A stretch of 64,000 nt of DNA from Tetragenococcus halophilus subsp. flandriensis (GCF_030161475.1 NZ_BSUG01000003.1:62001-126000); one strand, 5' to 3'; positions 37,434-46,515 are shown, counted from the first letter of the stretch. A program made the numbers and translations. The notes: generated by a model not told the origin, from the sequence alone.

Positions 37434-40247
37434 TTATACTTTTTCTTGCCGTTTGATTAGCTCCAATAAGTAAAACTCTTCAGACACAGGAAAATTTAAG
37501 TTTAAAACTCTGCTCAGTGAGCTTACTTGAAGATGCAGTGCTTCATATTCTGAGCTGCTTTGCAATTCCGACTCATCCTCTTCAGATGCTGTCAAAGGTT
37601 GTTGCAGCACTACTCGCTCGACCATACCCGCTGCATGTAAAAGAAAATTAATACAAAAGCCTTGTTCTTCTCTAGAAATTTGCCAATTATCCATAATTTC
37701 TTCAGTAAATTGTAATAAAGGCTCAATTAATTTCTGCGGATTCAAAAAGGTGAAATTTTTTTCTAAATAATTCAAGCAAACATCTTTTATGTTTACCTCA
37801 TTAAAAGACAATGGTTCCTCAGAAGTTATTTCTTGATTATTTAATAGTAGTTTATCAATCAGTTCGTCAGTATTTTGTGTAATAAAGTTCTCCAATGTAA
37901 TAAAAGGAGCCGCCAGTTGCGGGTCAACGACTCCAGTGGTCGCAATTACCTGATACTGCTTTTGAACTTCAGATAATTGTTGATTTAAATCCACAGCTGA
38001 AATAGTAAGGACCTCAATATCTGTAATTTGTTTTTTACTAAGCGTTGCTTGAATCATTTTCTTTATATGAATAGCCGTCCCCTCGCCAGAAGCACAAATT
38101 GCAAGGATTGCTTTAGGTAGATGGTTTTCTGTTAAAGCTGCAGGTAGCAAACCTAAACTGTAACCATGAAAGTTTTTTAGCGATTCATACAGATCGTCTA
38201 GACTGGTGCCAAAAACAGAAGCTTTACGAGCGGATTCTAATACAAGCGGCGTTGTTACCATATCAATCGTTCGAACAAACACCCCTGTGTCTCTTTGAAT
38301 TTTTTCGTTAAAGGTCACTAAAGAACCCATATCTACCAATAACAAGACACCACTACCTTCATGAACAGAGAGCACCGCTTGTTTTAGTTTTTCTAAAGCA
38401 ATCTTAGGCGGCATATCCAAAGGCATGTCCACTGCCGCTACTTGTTCAATATCTAGTAGTTGTTTAACCACATCCACCATACTTGTCGCCGTACTATTAC
38501 CATGAGCTCCTACAACAACGCCAATTCTTCCCACTTGAGAGGCACTTCTTAAAGAAACCAGCAAAACAGCCAAGTAGTAAATCTCACTTTCAGGAATGAA
38601 AATATTAAACCATTCCCCAATATACTGTTGGATCTCTTGAGCTAGTTCTAGTTCTTGCGGATAAGCAGTCACCATTTCTCTAATGTTGTCGTTAACTTCT
38701 CTTTTTTCACCTAATTGCAGTTTTTTAAGAAAAGAACTAATATGCAGGCTCATTGCGTAAACGAAATTAGATTGAAAATCAGTTCCCAAACGATCGGTTA
38801 CCATCGTATAAATCCGGTTGGTCAATTCAATAATTTTACGGTCAACAAACTCACTTAATTTATTGTCTGCATAGAAAGAAAAACCGTGATCTTTATAAAA
38901 TGATTTTAAATGAACGTTGATATCGGTTGAAATAAAATGATTGATGGTTTCTTGATCGATTCCATCTGATTTTAATAACTCCGCTTTATCTCCGATAATA
39001 TCATATAAATTATAAGGTAATTCATAAGAGTCGGCTTGAATATTCAAGCTATCTTCATTGGGCTGGATAACTAATTTTGATTCAAGATTTTGCGAAAGCT
39101 CCGTCGATGTCCCTCGATTATCAGCTAACAAAATTAACCCTGAACGAATCCCTTCTGGCACATCTTCAATAGTAATATCAATCTGTTCTTCATGCATATG
39201 ATTCAAAAATCCTCTTGCACAAACGAGTTGAACATTTGATTTTAATTGTCCGATATTCCCATAACTAACACTACCAATTAATGCTTTAACCACATCTTCA
39301 GTTAATGAAATCGTACGTTGAATACGATGTGCTTCATGAGAAACCATTACCTTGACTAAGTCAACTTTTTCAAAAGCAGGACGTGACGCAAAAGAAGGTA
39401 GTTGAATGTTTATCGGTATCCGACGAACAAAAGTATCCAAAAGCGTAGAGTTAGGATCTTCAGTCGTCGCACCAATGATTCGGACTTCAGCAGAATGATG
39501 TTTACCTGTTTCACCTAAACGACTATAGGTCCCGTGATCCATAAAATAAAAAATCATTTCTTGGCCTTCAGGAGGTAAACGATGAATCTCATCTAGAAAA
39601 AGCATACTTTGATCAGCCTGGTCAATAACGCCGGTTTTCTCTTCATCTGCACCTGTAAAAGCGCCTTTGGCATAACCAAACAAATGGCTCATCAAGAGTT
39701 CTGGGTTATTGGCATAATCGGCACAATTAAAAACAATGAGTTCTTTATTGCTATCAATAACATTATTAGCTTTAGCAAATTGAAACATCGCATGAGCAAA
39801 ATAGGTTTTCCCCGAACCTGTAGGACCTGTAATTAAACAATTCAGCCCTCTAGGAGGATATAAAATCGCTGCTTTTGCTTGTTCACCAGCATTTTTCATA
39901 CTACCGTTGATTCCGATAATATTGGAAAAAATATCCTCTCTGGAAACAAAGGATGTTTGAACGTGTTGTGGTTGTTGCTTTTTTCGAGGTTCCCGTTCTT
40001 GTTTATAGCTTTTCACATATTTTTCTTCAGGCATATCTTGGTTTAAAAAATATTTAACTGGCCGACTATCTGTTTTAGATATTTTCTCGTCACGTACCAA
40101 CTGATTTAAATCTTTACTCGCGTTGCTTCTTTGGATAGCTAAAGCTTGAGCAATCTCGCTTGTAGTTACTGCCGTCGGCTCACTTTTCGTGCCAGAATTA
40201 TTTTTTTGTGCTATGTATTGATAAATTTTTTCCATTCTTTTATTCAC
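37434..40247 (-). CDS. LevR/ManR-type sigma-54-dependent transcriptional activator
   Basis: A 937-residue modular activator of the adjacent mannose PTS operon. It has an N-terminal helix-turn-helix (about 1-75), an AAA+ sigma-54 interaction domain with Walker A GPTGSGKT (about 141-148), the sigma-54-contacting loop GAFTGA (about 195-200) and Walker B LFLDEIH (about 216-222), a PRD domain (about 450-560), an EIIA-man-like domain with the HPr/EII-phosphorylatable His in VVGAHGNSTA, and a C-terminal PRD. Its activity is thus set by the phosphorylation state of the PTS. GTG 40247 is preferred: GAGGTG lies 6 nt before it, while the upstream GTG 40256 is within that ribosome-binding site. Confidence 0.92.
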   Translation of the reverse strand: MNKRMEKIYQYIAQKNNSGTKSEPTAVTTSEIAQALAIQRSNASKDLNQLVRDEKISKTDSRPVKYFLNQDMPEEKYVKSYKQEREPRKKQQPQHVQTSFVSREDIFSNIIGINGSMKNAGEQAKAAILYPPRGLNCLITGPTGSGKTYFAHAMFQFAKANNVIDSNKELIVFNCADYANNPELLMSHLFGYAKGAFTGADEEKTGVIDQADQSMLFLDEIHRLPPEGQEMIFYFMDHGTYSRLGETGKHHSAEVRIIGATTEDPNSTLLDTFVRRIPINIQLPSFASRPAFEKVDLVKVMVSHEAHRIQRTISLTEDVVKALIGSVSYGNIGQLKSNVQLVCARGFLNHMHEEQIDITIEDVPEGIRSGLILLADNRGTSTELSQNLESKLVIQPNEDSLNIQADSYELPYNLYDIIGDKAELLKSDGIDQETINHFISTDINVHLKSFYKDHGFSFYADNKLSEFVDRKIIELTNRIYTMVTDRLGTDFQSNFVYAMSLHISSFLKKLQLGEKREVNDNIREMVTAYPQELELAQEIQQYIGEWFNIFIPESEIYYLAVLLVSLRSASQVGRIGVVVGAHGNSTATSMVDVVKQLLDIEQVAAVDMPLDMPPKIALEKLKQAVLSVHEGSGVLLLVDMGSLVTFNEKIQRDTGVFVRTIDMVTTPLVLESARKASVFGTSLDDLYESLKNFHGYSLGLLPAALTENHLPKAILAICASGEGTAIHIKKMIQATLSKKQITDIEVLTISAVDLNQQLSEVQKQYQVIATTGVVDPQLAAPFITLENFITQNTDELIDKLLLNNQEITSEEPLSFNEVNIKDVCLNYLEKNFTFLNPQKLIEPLLQFTEEIMDNWQISREEQGFCINFLLHAAGMVERVVLQQPLTASEEDESELQSSSEYEALHLQVSSLSRVLNLNFPVSEEFYLLELIKRQEKV

Positions 40248-40413
40248 GATTTTCACCTCGGTTCAAAAAACCAAACAATAATTCCACGTCATCTTTTTTT
40301 ATTATACCTTCTTTTTCGTTTCATTACCAATCAGTGAAATAACACTAGAAAATAAGCTCATTACACTGCTTTAACACTGATTCTCTAACTTATCTGCCAG
40401 AACTTTTAAAAGA

Positions 40414-40463
40414 TAAAAAAACAGCTTGATTTCTCTTTTATTTCAGAAACCAGGCTGTTTTTA
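40414..40463 (-). terminator. Terminator of the rplU-prp-rpmA operon
   Basis: On the minus strand AAAAACAGC...GGTTTCT pairs with AGAAATC...GCTGTTTTT, followed by T-rich sequence, immediately after the rpmA stop. Confidence 0.85.
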
Positions 40464-40467
40464 TTAT

Positions 40468-40761
40468 TTACGCTTCTTGAGCAACTGGATACACAGAAAC
40501 TCGTTTTTTATCGCGACCTAAACGTTCAAAACGTACAGTGCCGTCAATTTTTGCAAACAAAGTATCGTCGCCGCCTTTACCCACGTTTTCACCTGGATAA
40601 ATTCTTGTGCCACGTTGGCGATAAAGGATTGATCCGCCAGTAACATTTTGACCGTCAGCACGTTTAGCACCTAAACGTTTTGATTCAGAGTCACGTCCGT
40701 TAGCTGTTGAACCGCCACCTTTTTTGTGTGCGAATAATTGTAAATTCATTGTCATCAACAT
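40468..40761 (-). CDS. rpmA: 50S ribosomal protein L27 with Prp-cleaved N-terminal extension
   Basis: A 97-residue L27 precursor. Residues 1-10 ([10 protein letters not shown]) form the Firmicutes-specific extension that the protease Prp removes before Ala11, leaving [15 protein letters not shown], whose free N-terminus reaches the peptidyl transferase centre. ATG 40761 is 8 nt after GGGAGG; the GTG at 40770 overlaps it. It follows prp, which encodes the processing protease. Confidence 0.95.
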   Translation of the reverse strand: MLMTMNLQLFAHKKGGGSTANGRDSESKRLGAKRADGQNVTGGSILYRQRGTRIYPGENVGKGGDDTLFAKIDGTVRFERLGRDKKRVSVYPVAQEA

Positions 40762-40781
40762 ACGATGCACCTCCCAAATTA

Positions 40782-41117
40782 TTAAATTGTTTCTAATTGA
40801 ACATAGTCACTATATTGCTCTTGGACAGATTGCATGCCAAGCAATAAGTTTTCTAATAATATCTGTACAATATTGGATTGTTCTTGTGTATTGCCTGAAG
40901 GAACTTCGACGTATAAATAACCGCCATTTTCCTCCTCTGACTGAACAGTTGGCTCAATACCAGCTAATGAATCAATACCATTAACTGTGCTAATTGCTAA
41001 AACAGAAACCGCTGCACACACAATATCATATCCGTATTCACCTGCATCTGCATGACCTGTTATCTTATAGGAAGTAATCCTTCCAGAATCGTCACGCTTG
41101 AAAGAACCTTTAATCAT
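40782..41117 (-). CDS. prp: Ribosomal-processing cysteine protease Prp
   Basis: A 111-residue protease that trims the L27 N-terminus. The catalytic dyad is visible: His22 in ITGHADAG and Cys34 in [10 protein letters not shown]. The size and position between rplU and rpmA are the constant arrangement in Firmicutes. The C-terminal half is acidic ([20 protein letters not shown]). Confidence 0.95.
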   Translation of the reverse strand: MIKGSFKRDDSGRITSYKITGHADAGEYGYDIVCAAVSVLAISTVNGIDSLAGIEPTVQSEEENGGYLYVEVPSGNTQEQSNIVQILLENLLLGMQSVQEQYSDYVQLETI

Positions 41118-41141
41118 TGTAAGCTCCTGCTTATACTTGAA

Positions 41142-41450
41142 TTATGCATTGATTACATTGATCGTTACCTTAGTATAAGGTTGACGATGGCCTTGTTTAC
41201 GGTGTGAACTTTTCTTAGGTTTGTATTTATAAGTGACAACTTTCTTTTGCTTGCCATGCTTATCAACTGTACCTTCAACACTTGCTCCTTCAACTAGTGG
41301 ACTACCAACTTTTGTCGTATCGCCACCAACTAAAACAACTTCATCAAAGGTTACTTTTTCTCCAGCTTCTGCATCTAATTTTTCGATGTAGATAGGTTGG
41401 TTTTCTTCAACTTTATATTGTTTTCCACCTGTTTTAATAATCGCGTACAT
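41142..41450 (-). CDS. rplU: 50S ribosomal protein L21
   Basis: A 102-residue ribosomal protein with [18 protein letters not shown] at the N-terminus and the C-terminal [19 protein letters not shown] motif that contacts 23S rRNA. First gene of rplU-prp-rpmA, preceded by an L21 leader and a sigma-A-type promoter. GGAGG precedes ATG 41450. Confidence 0.97.
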   Translation of the reverse strand: MYAIIKTGGKQYKVEENQPIYIEKLDAEAGEKVTFDEVVLVGGDTTKVGSPLVEGASVEGTVDKHGKQKKVVTYKYKPKKSSHRKQGHRQPYTKVTINVINA

Positions 41451-41464
41451 ACTTGTGCACCTCC

Positions 41465-41562
41465 TTGAATAATAAACTTAGACTCGCCATCCCAAGCGGC
41501 TACAATAGCACTTAAAACTTGCTCAGAGCGGTTGTAGCTGCGGAGAAGTCCACAATTACAAC
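41465..41562 (-). ncRNA. L21 leader (r-protein autoregulatory leader)
   Basis: Between the promoter and rplU, minus-strand TCCGCAGCTACAACCGCTC...GTAGCCGCTTGGGATGGCGAGTC gives the conserved short helices and GGGAUGGCGAGUC-like 3' segment of the Firmicutes L21 leader, which is thought to let L21 control its own operon. Boundaries are approximate. Confidence 0.7.
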
Positions 41563-41568
41563 ATACTT

Positions 41569-41597
41569 ACTTTATCAAAAAGCAAGTTATCCGTCAA
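41569..41597 (-). promoter_or_regulatory. Sigma-A-type promoter of rplU
   Basis: Minus-strand TTGACG (41597-41592), a 17-nt spacer and TAAAGT (41574-41569) form a good -35/-10 pair. The expected start lies at the 5' end of the L21 leader. Confidence 0.75.
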
Positions 41598-41699
41598 TGA
41601 AAAGTTTCAAAAAAAGATGGTCAACACTAATTGAAATAGCTTAGTATTGTCTATAAAAAACATATCAGTATTTCTTTTATTAACTATATACTAAATACT

Positions 41700-42317
41700 T
41701 TAAAAGTCTTCACTATCAAAAGAAGCTAATCTTTCTCTTTCTGAATCGGAAAGAGAAGTAAAATGAAGCTCTTTCAATTTTATATGCTTTCTTATTAAGT
41801 TTAACGAGGCATTTAAACCATTCTTCCTAGAACCAACATAATTATCGGTTAAAAATTCAAAACCAAAGTCACTATATAACTTTATAGCAGGAAAACTAAC
41901 CGAATGAGTATGTAAAATTATAGGTAAATCCAATTTATCATCATTTAAAACATAAGACAGTAATTGTCTTCCAATTCCTTTATTAACATATTGATTAACA
42001 ATTTTAAACCATTGAACAGACCACATTCCTGCACTAATTTTCCATAAAAAGCAAGTTCCCAGGATATTATTATTTACGTCACAGATGACTTTACAAGCAT
42101 TTAAAAATTCATTTTTTCTGTCAGAGAAATAATTATTATAGTATTCATCTACTATATAACGATAATCTTTTTTATCTGCATAGGTATCAAAGTGAATTGT
42201 TTTCCATATTTCGATTTCCGACTCTTCTAAATTTCTAACAGTAAAGTTTTTATCTAGCTTTTTAAAAGCTAAGTTATCTAACTTTCTGCATAACATAAAG
42301 ATATTATTGTCTTCCAA
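41700..42317 (-). CDS. GNAT-family N-acetyltransferase
   Basis: A 205-residue protein with a GNAT fold (about 25-180). The CoA-binding loop is NQYVNKGIGRQLLSYVL (about 128-144), followed by LPIILHTHSVSFPAIKLYSDFGFE, the usual strand-helix with the YxxxGF motif. The substrate cannot be predicted. The start is TTG 42317 (AGGTGTGAAAG before it); an ATG 21 nt inside is possible. The gene is more AT-rich than the ribosomal operon beside it and lies next to an island boundary, so it may be acquired. Confidence 0.8.
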   Translation of the reverse strand: MEDNNIFMLCRKLDNLAFKKLDKNFTVRNLEESEIEIWKTIHFDTYADKKDYRYIVDEYYNNYFSDRKNEFLNACKVICDVNNNILGTCFLWKISAGMWSVQWFKIVNQYVNKGIGRQLLSYVLNDDKLDLPIILHTHSVSFPAIKLYSDFGFEFLTDNYVGSRKNGLNASLNLIRKHIKLKELHFTSLSDSERERLASFDSEDF

Positions 42318-42406
42318 CTTTCACACCTACCTTGGTTACTTCAGTTTTTCATAGAATACATTGATTATAAATACTTTTTATAGGAAAATTGGCACATTTT
42401 TGGCAC

Positions 42407-42446
42407 AAAAAAAGCGATAGAAACCTATAAATCAAGGCTTATCGCG
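42407..42446 (-). terminator. Terminator just beyond the tRNA-Arg remnant
   Basis: Minus-strand GCGATA (42445-42440) pairs with TATCGC (42419-42414), followed by T7 (42413-42407). It lies 5 nt past the tRNA 3' end sequence at 42451. Before the island inserted it would have been the tRNA-Arg terminator. Confidence 0.72.
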
Positions 42447-42450
42447 TAAT

Positions 42451-42512
42451 AATAACGTCACAGGAGGGATTCGAACCCCCGACCGTTCGCTTAGAAGGCG
42501 AATGCTCTATCC
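42451..42512 (-). repeat. Attachment site (att) copy distal to integrase: partial tRNA-Arg
   Basis: Identical over 62 bp to 50925-50986, then diverges. It holds the anticodon arm, T-arm and 3' acceptor strand but not the D-arm or 5' acceptor strand, so it is not a functional tRNA. The following GGTGTGAC resembles the acceptor stem end (CTGTGAC) of the intact gene, possibly by chance. Confidence 0.92.
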
Positions 42513-42931
42513 GGTGTGACAAGGCTGAACAGTGCTCTCTTATAGAACTAGCACTCTTAAACTATCTAATTTGAGATTACCCTAATCTGGTTTAACAGTC
42601 AACTAAAAACAGACTCGGGCAGTAAAACAATTTTTCTTTAACTACCTGAAACCTTTGCATATAGTAAATATTAAAAAATAAATCACTTCCTAGTGGAGTA
42701 TTCTTACATTTTTTTCAAATAAGTACTTATTTCCTGCACTAACTGAAACAACTTAAAATATTATTACTTCGGCTTTTCACGTGCTTCATTTTATTTCATT
42801 TCAGAAACCAATAAAAAACTTATTTGTGGAAAAAAACAAAAAAATAGCCCCCAAGTAGCAGGTTTACTAACTACAAGAAGGGGGCTAGGCACGAATAAAT
42901 ATAGACAGGGCCGGGATACGATTTCTTGATG
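42513..42931. other. Gene-free left end of the island
   Basis: No supported gene on either strand. It contains a perfect 16-bp palindrome (AAATAAGTACTTATTT, 42717-42732), a smaller CACT/AGTG inverted repeat at about 42683-42696, and the terminator of the lipoprotein gene. The palindrome could bind a recombination or regulatory protein. Confidence 0.6.
42833..42887 (-). terminator. Terminator of the 42932 lipoprotein gene
   Basis: Minus-strand TAGCCCCC (42887-42880) pairs with GGGGGCTA (42852-42845), with an inner GTAG/CTAC pairing, and is followed by TTTTTTTG and further T. Confidence 0.88.
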
Positions 42932-43495
42932 TTACATACTATAAATTATCTCGCCGTCTTGAGCTGTTATAATGACTTCTCCATCTTCATTACTAAGTAT
43001 ATTAACCGGCTTCCCACCAGTATGCAAACTTGTTGTTACTGCACTATCTAAGAAATCATTATAATAATCTTCATTTCCTTCTCCAGATAAGTAAAGCTGT
43101 AAGTTTTGAATAGTGGCGGACATCATTGGAATAAAATTAATCTCTGTTCCATCATCTACGATATAACAACCTAACCATTGAGCCTCTGATTGAATGGGTT
43201 CCGAAGTATCCAAGTCTTCATAGTATATTGTTCCTAAATTTACTTCTTCAGTTTCTTCTCCGGTTTCTTCTATTTCATCAGTCGTTTCTATTGTTTCCAC
43301 TTCGGATGAAGTTTGACTTGTTGATTCTGTTGTGAACTCTGTACTGGCATTACTCGTTGTTTCAGTTACCGTAGTGCTTTCACTTCTTTCAGTACTCTCA
43401 GAAGAAGTAGCTGAAACATCCGCGTCCTCTGATTGATTACAAGCTGTTAAAAATATTACTCCTACCAACACGCTAATCCATAAATACTTTTTCAT
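42932..43495 (-). CDS. Island lipoprotein with Thr/Ser/Glu-rich linker, function unknown
   Basis: A 187-residue predicted lipoprotein. The signal peptide (MKKYLWISVLVGVIFL) ends in the lipobox LTAC with Cys19 as the lipidation site. A low-complexity linker rich in Thr, Ser and Glu (about 20-85) acts as a wall-spanning spacer, and a folded C-terminal domain (about 88-187) starts at LGTIYYEDLDTSEP. I do not recognise the domain. Acidic overall. GGGGAGAAAG precedes ATG 43495. It is last in a run of minus-strand envelope genes and has its own terminator. Confidence 0.82.
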   Translation of the reverse strand: MKKYLWISVLVGVIFLTACNQSEDADVSATSSESTERSESTTVTETTSNASTEFTTESTSQTSSEVETIETTDEIEETGEETEEVNLGTIYYEDLDTSEPIQSEAQWLGCYIVDDGTEINFIPMMSATIQNLQLYLSGEGNEDYYNDFLDSAVTTSLHTGGKPVNILSNEDGEVIITAQDGEIIYSM

Positions 43496-43705
43496 TATAC
43501 TTTCTCCCCATTTTTAATATAATTTCTATCTGGTAGCTTGAATTAACTATATAACAAAACCCAACAAAACATAAGAGACTAATTTTGTAAATAAAAGAAT
43601 TGCACTTCTATTGTTTTATCTTTCAACACCCACATTCGCTACTACACATAGAATAAAATTATGTTCTATGAGGAAATACCTACTCCTCTTCCATTTCCAC
43701 GCCAT

Positions 43706-44218
43706 TTAATTTTTTACATTTTTGTATTTAAAATAAACAATTAATCCTATAAAGCCTATAATAATGAACTTTAATGTATTTAACGAGAATAGGTCACTCT
43801 TAAATCCTGTTTCGTTTTTAGATACTTTATACATGGGTAAATTATACGAATACTTTTCATCTTCTCCAGTGATGTAAATAACTTCAGAATCGCCGCTTGG
43901 ACTTGGATTTTCAATTTTAGGCGTAATAATTTCAGTCATAAAAGATGATTCAGGAATATCCTCTTTATCTACTAAATAATTAGTCCCGTCTTTCCTCAAA
44001 TTATAACTAATTTGTTTTCCATCTTTAGTTAATTCGTACATTTTTTTATTTTTTATTTTAAATTCGCTTCCCTCGGCTAAAACGTCAGTAGGTTTCCAGT
44101 AGCCATTAAAACCTCTATACTGACTATTATAAGCATAATCCGCCACTAATTTTCCAAAAATGAGACTAACTGACATAAATAAAACAAAATAAATAATAGG
44201 ATGACTAACTTTATTCAA
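43706..44218 (-). CDS. Island membrane protein with two transmembrane helices, function unknown
   Basis: A 170-residue protein with an N-terminal helix (HPIIYFVLFMSVSLIFGKLVA, about 6-26), an extracellular domain (about 30-140; NLRKDGTNYLVDKEDIPES and ITGEDEKYSYNLPMYKV) and a C-terminal helix (FIIIGFIGLIVYFKY, about 150-165) with a basic end. The topology resembles DUF3592-like proteins but I see no decisive motif. The start is TTG 44218, 9 nt after GAGGGG. Confidence 0.75.
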   Translation of the reverse strand: MNKVSHPIIYFVLFMSVSLIFGKLVADYAYNSQYRGFNGYWKPTDVLAEGSEFKIKNKKMYELTKDGKQISYNLRKDGTNYLVDKEDIPESSFMTEIITPKIENPSPSGDSEVIYITGEDEKYSYNLPMYKVSKNETGFKSDLFSLNTLKFIIIGFIGLIVYFKYKNVKN

Positions 44219-44449
44219 TATTAAAATCCCCTCAATAACAACAATTTGTACTAACCAACAAAAATAAATAAAACCTAGGCAAAATATCTCCGTTAAAAAA
44301 CAAGTACACGGGGTTATATACTTAAATTTCCTCGTCTACTTATTCTAATTTGATAAAATATTAAATTCACCAAAATACTGACTCATAAATACTTTTTACT
44401 TATTTTTTCTTTCTTTTTCAACTGACTTAAACTAATAGAAATATTTCTA

Positions 44450-45406
44450 TCAGTTTAAGTTCATTTCCTCTAATACATTCTGATAAGTTTCATTCGACGT
44501 AGTTGGACTACCATCTACAAAGCTAACTGAATAATCATGTTCAAAGGGTTCTTGTAAACTAACTGTTATGCCCTCTCCGACAGTATCAGTTACTTCCTCG
44601 CTGACTGTCTTGGTAATATCAATATATTCTTTTATCTTCTCTTCATCGCCCTCTGTTCGATTTTCCTCATCTAAAATAAAATATATAACAATTCTTCCGT
44701 TTTCTGCAATTAACGAATAGTCAGAGGATGAATCTTCAAACCCAGAGATAAAATCTTCTAACTCTGTTTGATAAGGGTCATCTGCCATTTCATCGTCTTC
44801 ATACATTTCTTCTGAAGAATCTGGTTCTTCAAATTCTTGCATTTCATCATTATTACTAACATCACTTTCTTGTGTATCAAATTCTTTATTCGTTTTACTC
44901 AAATTAAATACATCAAAGTTTTGAGAAGAAAATCCACCTAAATCTGTAATAAACATACCAAAAATTTCTGTACCTTCTTTATTCAAGTCTACACCAACTT
45001 CTTCTATACTTGGATTTATATTTTCTACAACATAGTCAGTCGCAGAATCTAAGTAAAATGTCCTAAGCCTAGCTGCTTCGGCAGACTCATTATATTTTGT
45101 TTCACCAACCTTCAAATAATAATCATCGACTTCAATTTTTTCATCATTGTTCACTATAAAATAAATATTATTATCTGTAACCTCAACTCCAAAGCCGGAA
45201 TTATCCTCTTCATCTATCCAAGTACCTTGAACTTCTTCGAGATAGTGATTAGTCGTTTGGTCATCTTTATTGAATATTTTCTCTCGTTCTAATGAACCAT
45301 CATCATTTTTCTCCCAATCTACATTTTTTAACTCATCCCCTTGTCCACACGCTGTTAATAATAGGGTTATAAGAACCAGCAAAAAAGCTACCCTCTGTTT
45401 TTTCAT
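44450..45406 (-). CDS. Large acidic island lipoprotein, function unknown
   Basis: A 318-residue predicted lipoprotein. The signal peptide (MKKQRVAFLLVLITLL) leads to the lipobox LTAC with Cys20. There are two folded-looking parts: about 45-175 (VQGTWIDEEDNSGFGVEV, which resembles lipocalin/DUF-type beta domains) and about 235-318 (YSLIAENGRIVIYFILDEENRT), joined by a very acidic, Glu/Asp/Ser-rich linker (about 180-230). ATG 45406 is chosen because AAAGGAGAG lies before it; an in-frame ATG at 45430 precedes that site. No known family is recognised. Confidence 0.82.
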   Translation of the reverse strand: MKKQRVAFLLVLITLLLTACGQGDELKNVDWEKNDDGSLEREKIFNKDDQTTNHYLEEVQGTWIDEEDNSGFGVEVTDNNIYFIVNNDEKIEVDDYYLKVGETKYNESAEAARLRTFYLDSATDYVVENINPSIEEVGVDLNKEGTEIFGMFITDLGGFSSQNFDVFNLSKTNKEFDTQESDVSNNDEMQEFEEPDSSEEMYEDDEMADDPYQTELEDFISGFEDSSSDYSLIAENGRIVIYFILDEENRTEGDEEKIKEYIDITKTVSEEVTDTVGEGITVSLQEPFEHDYSVSFVDGSPTTSNETYQNVLEEMNLN

Positions 45407-45611
45407 AGTCTCTCCTTTAAAATAAAACAAGTCTTTTCAATTGCTTTCAAATATTAAATAAAACTAAATAACCATACTTTTATGTAGCATAAATAGGCTA
45501 TTTTAATATAACCTTCTTATTGCTTAGAAGAATTATTCAGAAACCTACTCGTAGATTTTGAAGCGTTCCTTTAAAAGTATAGTTATTCAGTGCTTTAAAA
45601 AAGTTCAAAAT

Positions 45612-45686
45612 TTAGCCGAAGAATAGTTTAGAAAATTTTTCTTTTTCAGTATTTTTAATTGGAGCACCACAATATGTACAACACAT
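45612..45686 (-). CDS. Possible 24-residue zinc-ribbon-like peptide or gene remnant
   Basis: ATG 45686 to TAA 45612 encodes MCCTYCGAPIKNTEKEKF and six more residues. The CCTYCGAP start resembles half of a zinc ribbon, like the gene at 46159-46503. The ribosome-binding site is weak (GGAG 13 nt upstream). It is the only sign of coding in the 387-nt gap 45407-45793 and is more likely a remnant than a working gene. Confidence 0.25.
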   Translation of the reverse strand: MCCTYCGAPIKNTEKEKFSKLFFG

Positions 45687-45793
45687 TTTTCTCTTTTTAC
45701 TCCATTTTATTTTTTACGTCGATAATTAATTATTTATTTAATTTCCTTATTTGGTCAATTAACTACCGCTTATAATCTTTACGAAAATAACTC

Positions 45794-46090
45794 TTAGTAA
45801 GGAATCTCAACATAAACATAGTTATCTTTATCAGGATAATATTCAATATTTATATTAATAACACTGCTATCACTAAGTGTTGCTTTAGCATCATAAGTAT
45901 TATCATCATAAGCTTGGGTTATGATGACTTCCTCGCAGTCTAAATCACTGTTATTTTGTTCATGCAGAATTTGGTTAACTACTGATACTGCACTTTCCTC
46001 TATATCTGATTCACTATAAGTGCAACCAGACAAACCAATGATAAATCCAAAAATTAATAACCAACCAAACACAATTTTTTTCTTAAACAT
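45794..46090 (-). CDS. Small island lipoprotein, function unknown
   Basis: A 98-residue predicted lipoprotein: signal peptide MFKKKIVFGWLLIFGFIIG, lipobox LSGC with Cys23, and a short acidic domain (about 26-98; ESAVSVVNQILHEQNNSDLDCEEVIITQAYDDNTYDAKATL, quoted as separate parts of one stretch is avoided here) that ends YVYVEIPY. The pattern of a helix followed by beta strands resembles small secreted inhibitor or cystatin-like domains, but this is not certain. GGAGTG precedes ATG 46090. Confidence 0.78.
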   Translation of the reverse strand: MFKKKIVFGWLLIFGFIIGLSGCTYSESDIEESAVSVVNQILHEQNNSDLDCEEVIITQAYDDNTYDAKATLSDSSVININIEYYPDKDNYVYVEIPY

Positions 46091-46158
46091 TTAAGCACTC
46101 CTAATATTTTTCTATCATTTATTCAGAATAAGTAGTCACGCTACATCGCTAACTAATA

Positions 46159-46503
46159 TTAATAAAATGTTGCCGTACCTAACAACATACCGAAAACAGC
46201 CGCTGCTACACCGGCAATCATAATTATAGTTCCTTGTTTTTCCTCATGGTCACGATACAAATATCCCATTATGACTGATGCTGCTCCAAATAATGGAGGT
46301 AGGAAAAATAAAGAAATAACTATAGAAACCCATCCTAAAATTTGATAAAGGTTTCCTGAACGTTTTCCTTTGTCTATATTTGTTTTTATTTCATTCACGG
46401 TATTTCCCGTGGTACTTTCATTGTTCACATCTTGAGAGGCCCCGCATGAAGGACAAAATTTGGTGCCTTCATCAATTTTACTTCCACAATTACTACAATA
46501 CAT
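46159..46503 (-). CDS. Zinc-ribbon membrane protein
   Basis: A 114-residue protein with an N-terminal cytoplasmic zinc ribbon (Cys3, Cys6, Cys17, Cys20: CSNCG...FCPSCG), a polar linker (about 24-50) and two hydrophobic helices (about 55-80, ILGWVSIVISLFFLPPLFGAA; and about 92-113, IIMIAGVAAAVFGMLLGTATF). Zinc-ribbon proteins of this type are common and mostly uncharacterised. AAGGAGAGA precedes ATG 46503. It heads the run of small envelope genes on the island. Confidence 0.85.
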   Translation of the reverse strand: MYCSNCGSKIDEGTKFCPSCGASQDVNNESTTGNTVNEIKTNIDKGKRSGNLYQILGWVSIVISLFFLPPLFGAASVIMGYLYRDHEEKQGTIIMIAGVAAAVFGMLLGTATFY

Positions 46504-46515
46504 ATTAATCTCTCC

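Noticed and set aside
37434-40247. BglG-type antiterminator
   Set aside because: PRD domains are present, but the AAA+ domain with GAFTGA and the adjacent sigma-54 promoter identify a LevR-type activator.
42451-42512. Second functional tRNA-Arg
   Set aside because: It lacks the D-arm and 5' acceptor strand; it is only the duplicated 3' part left by integration.
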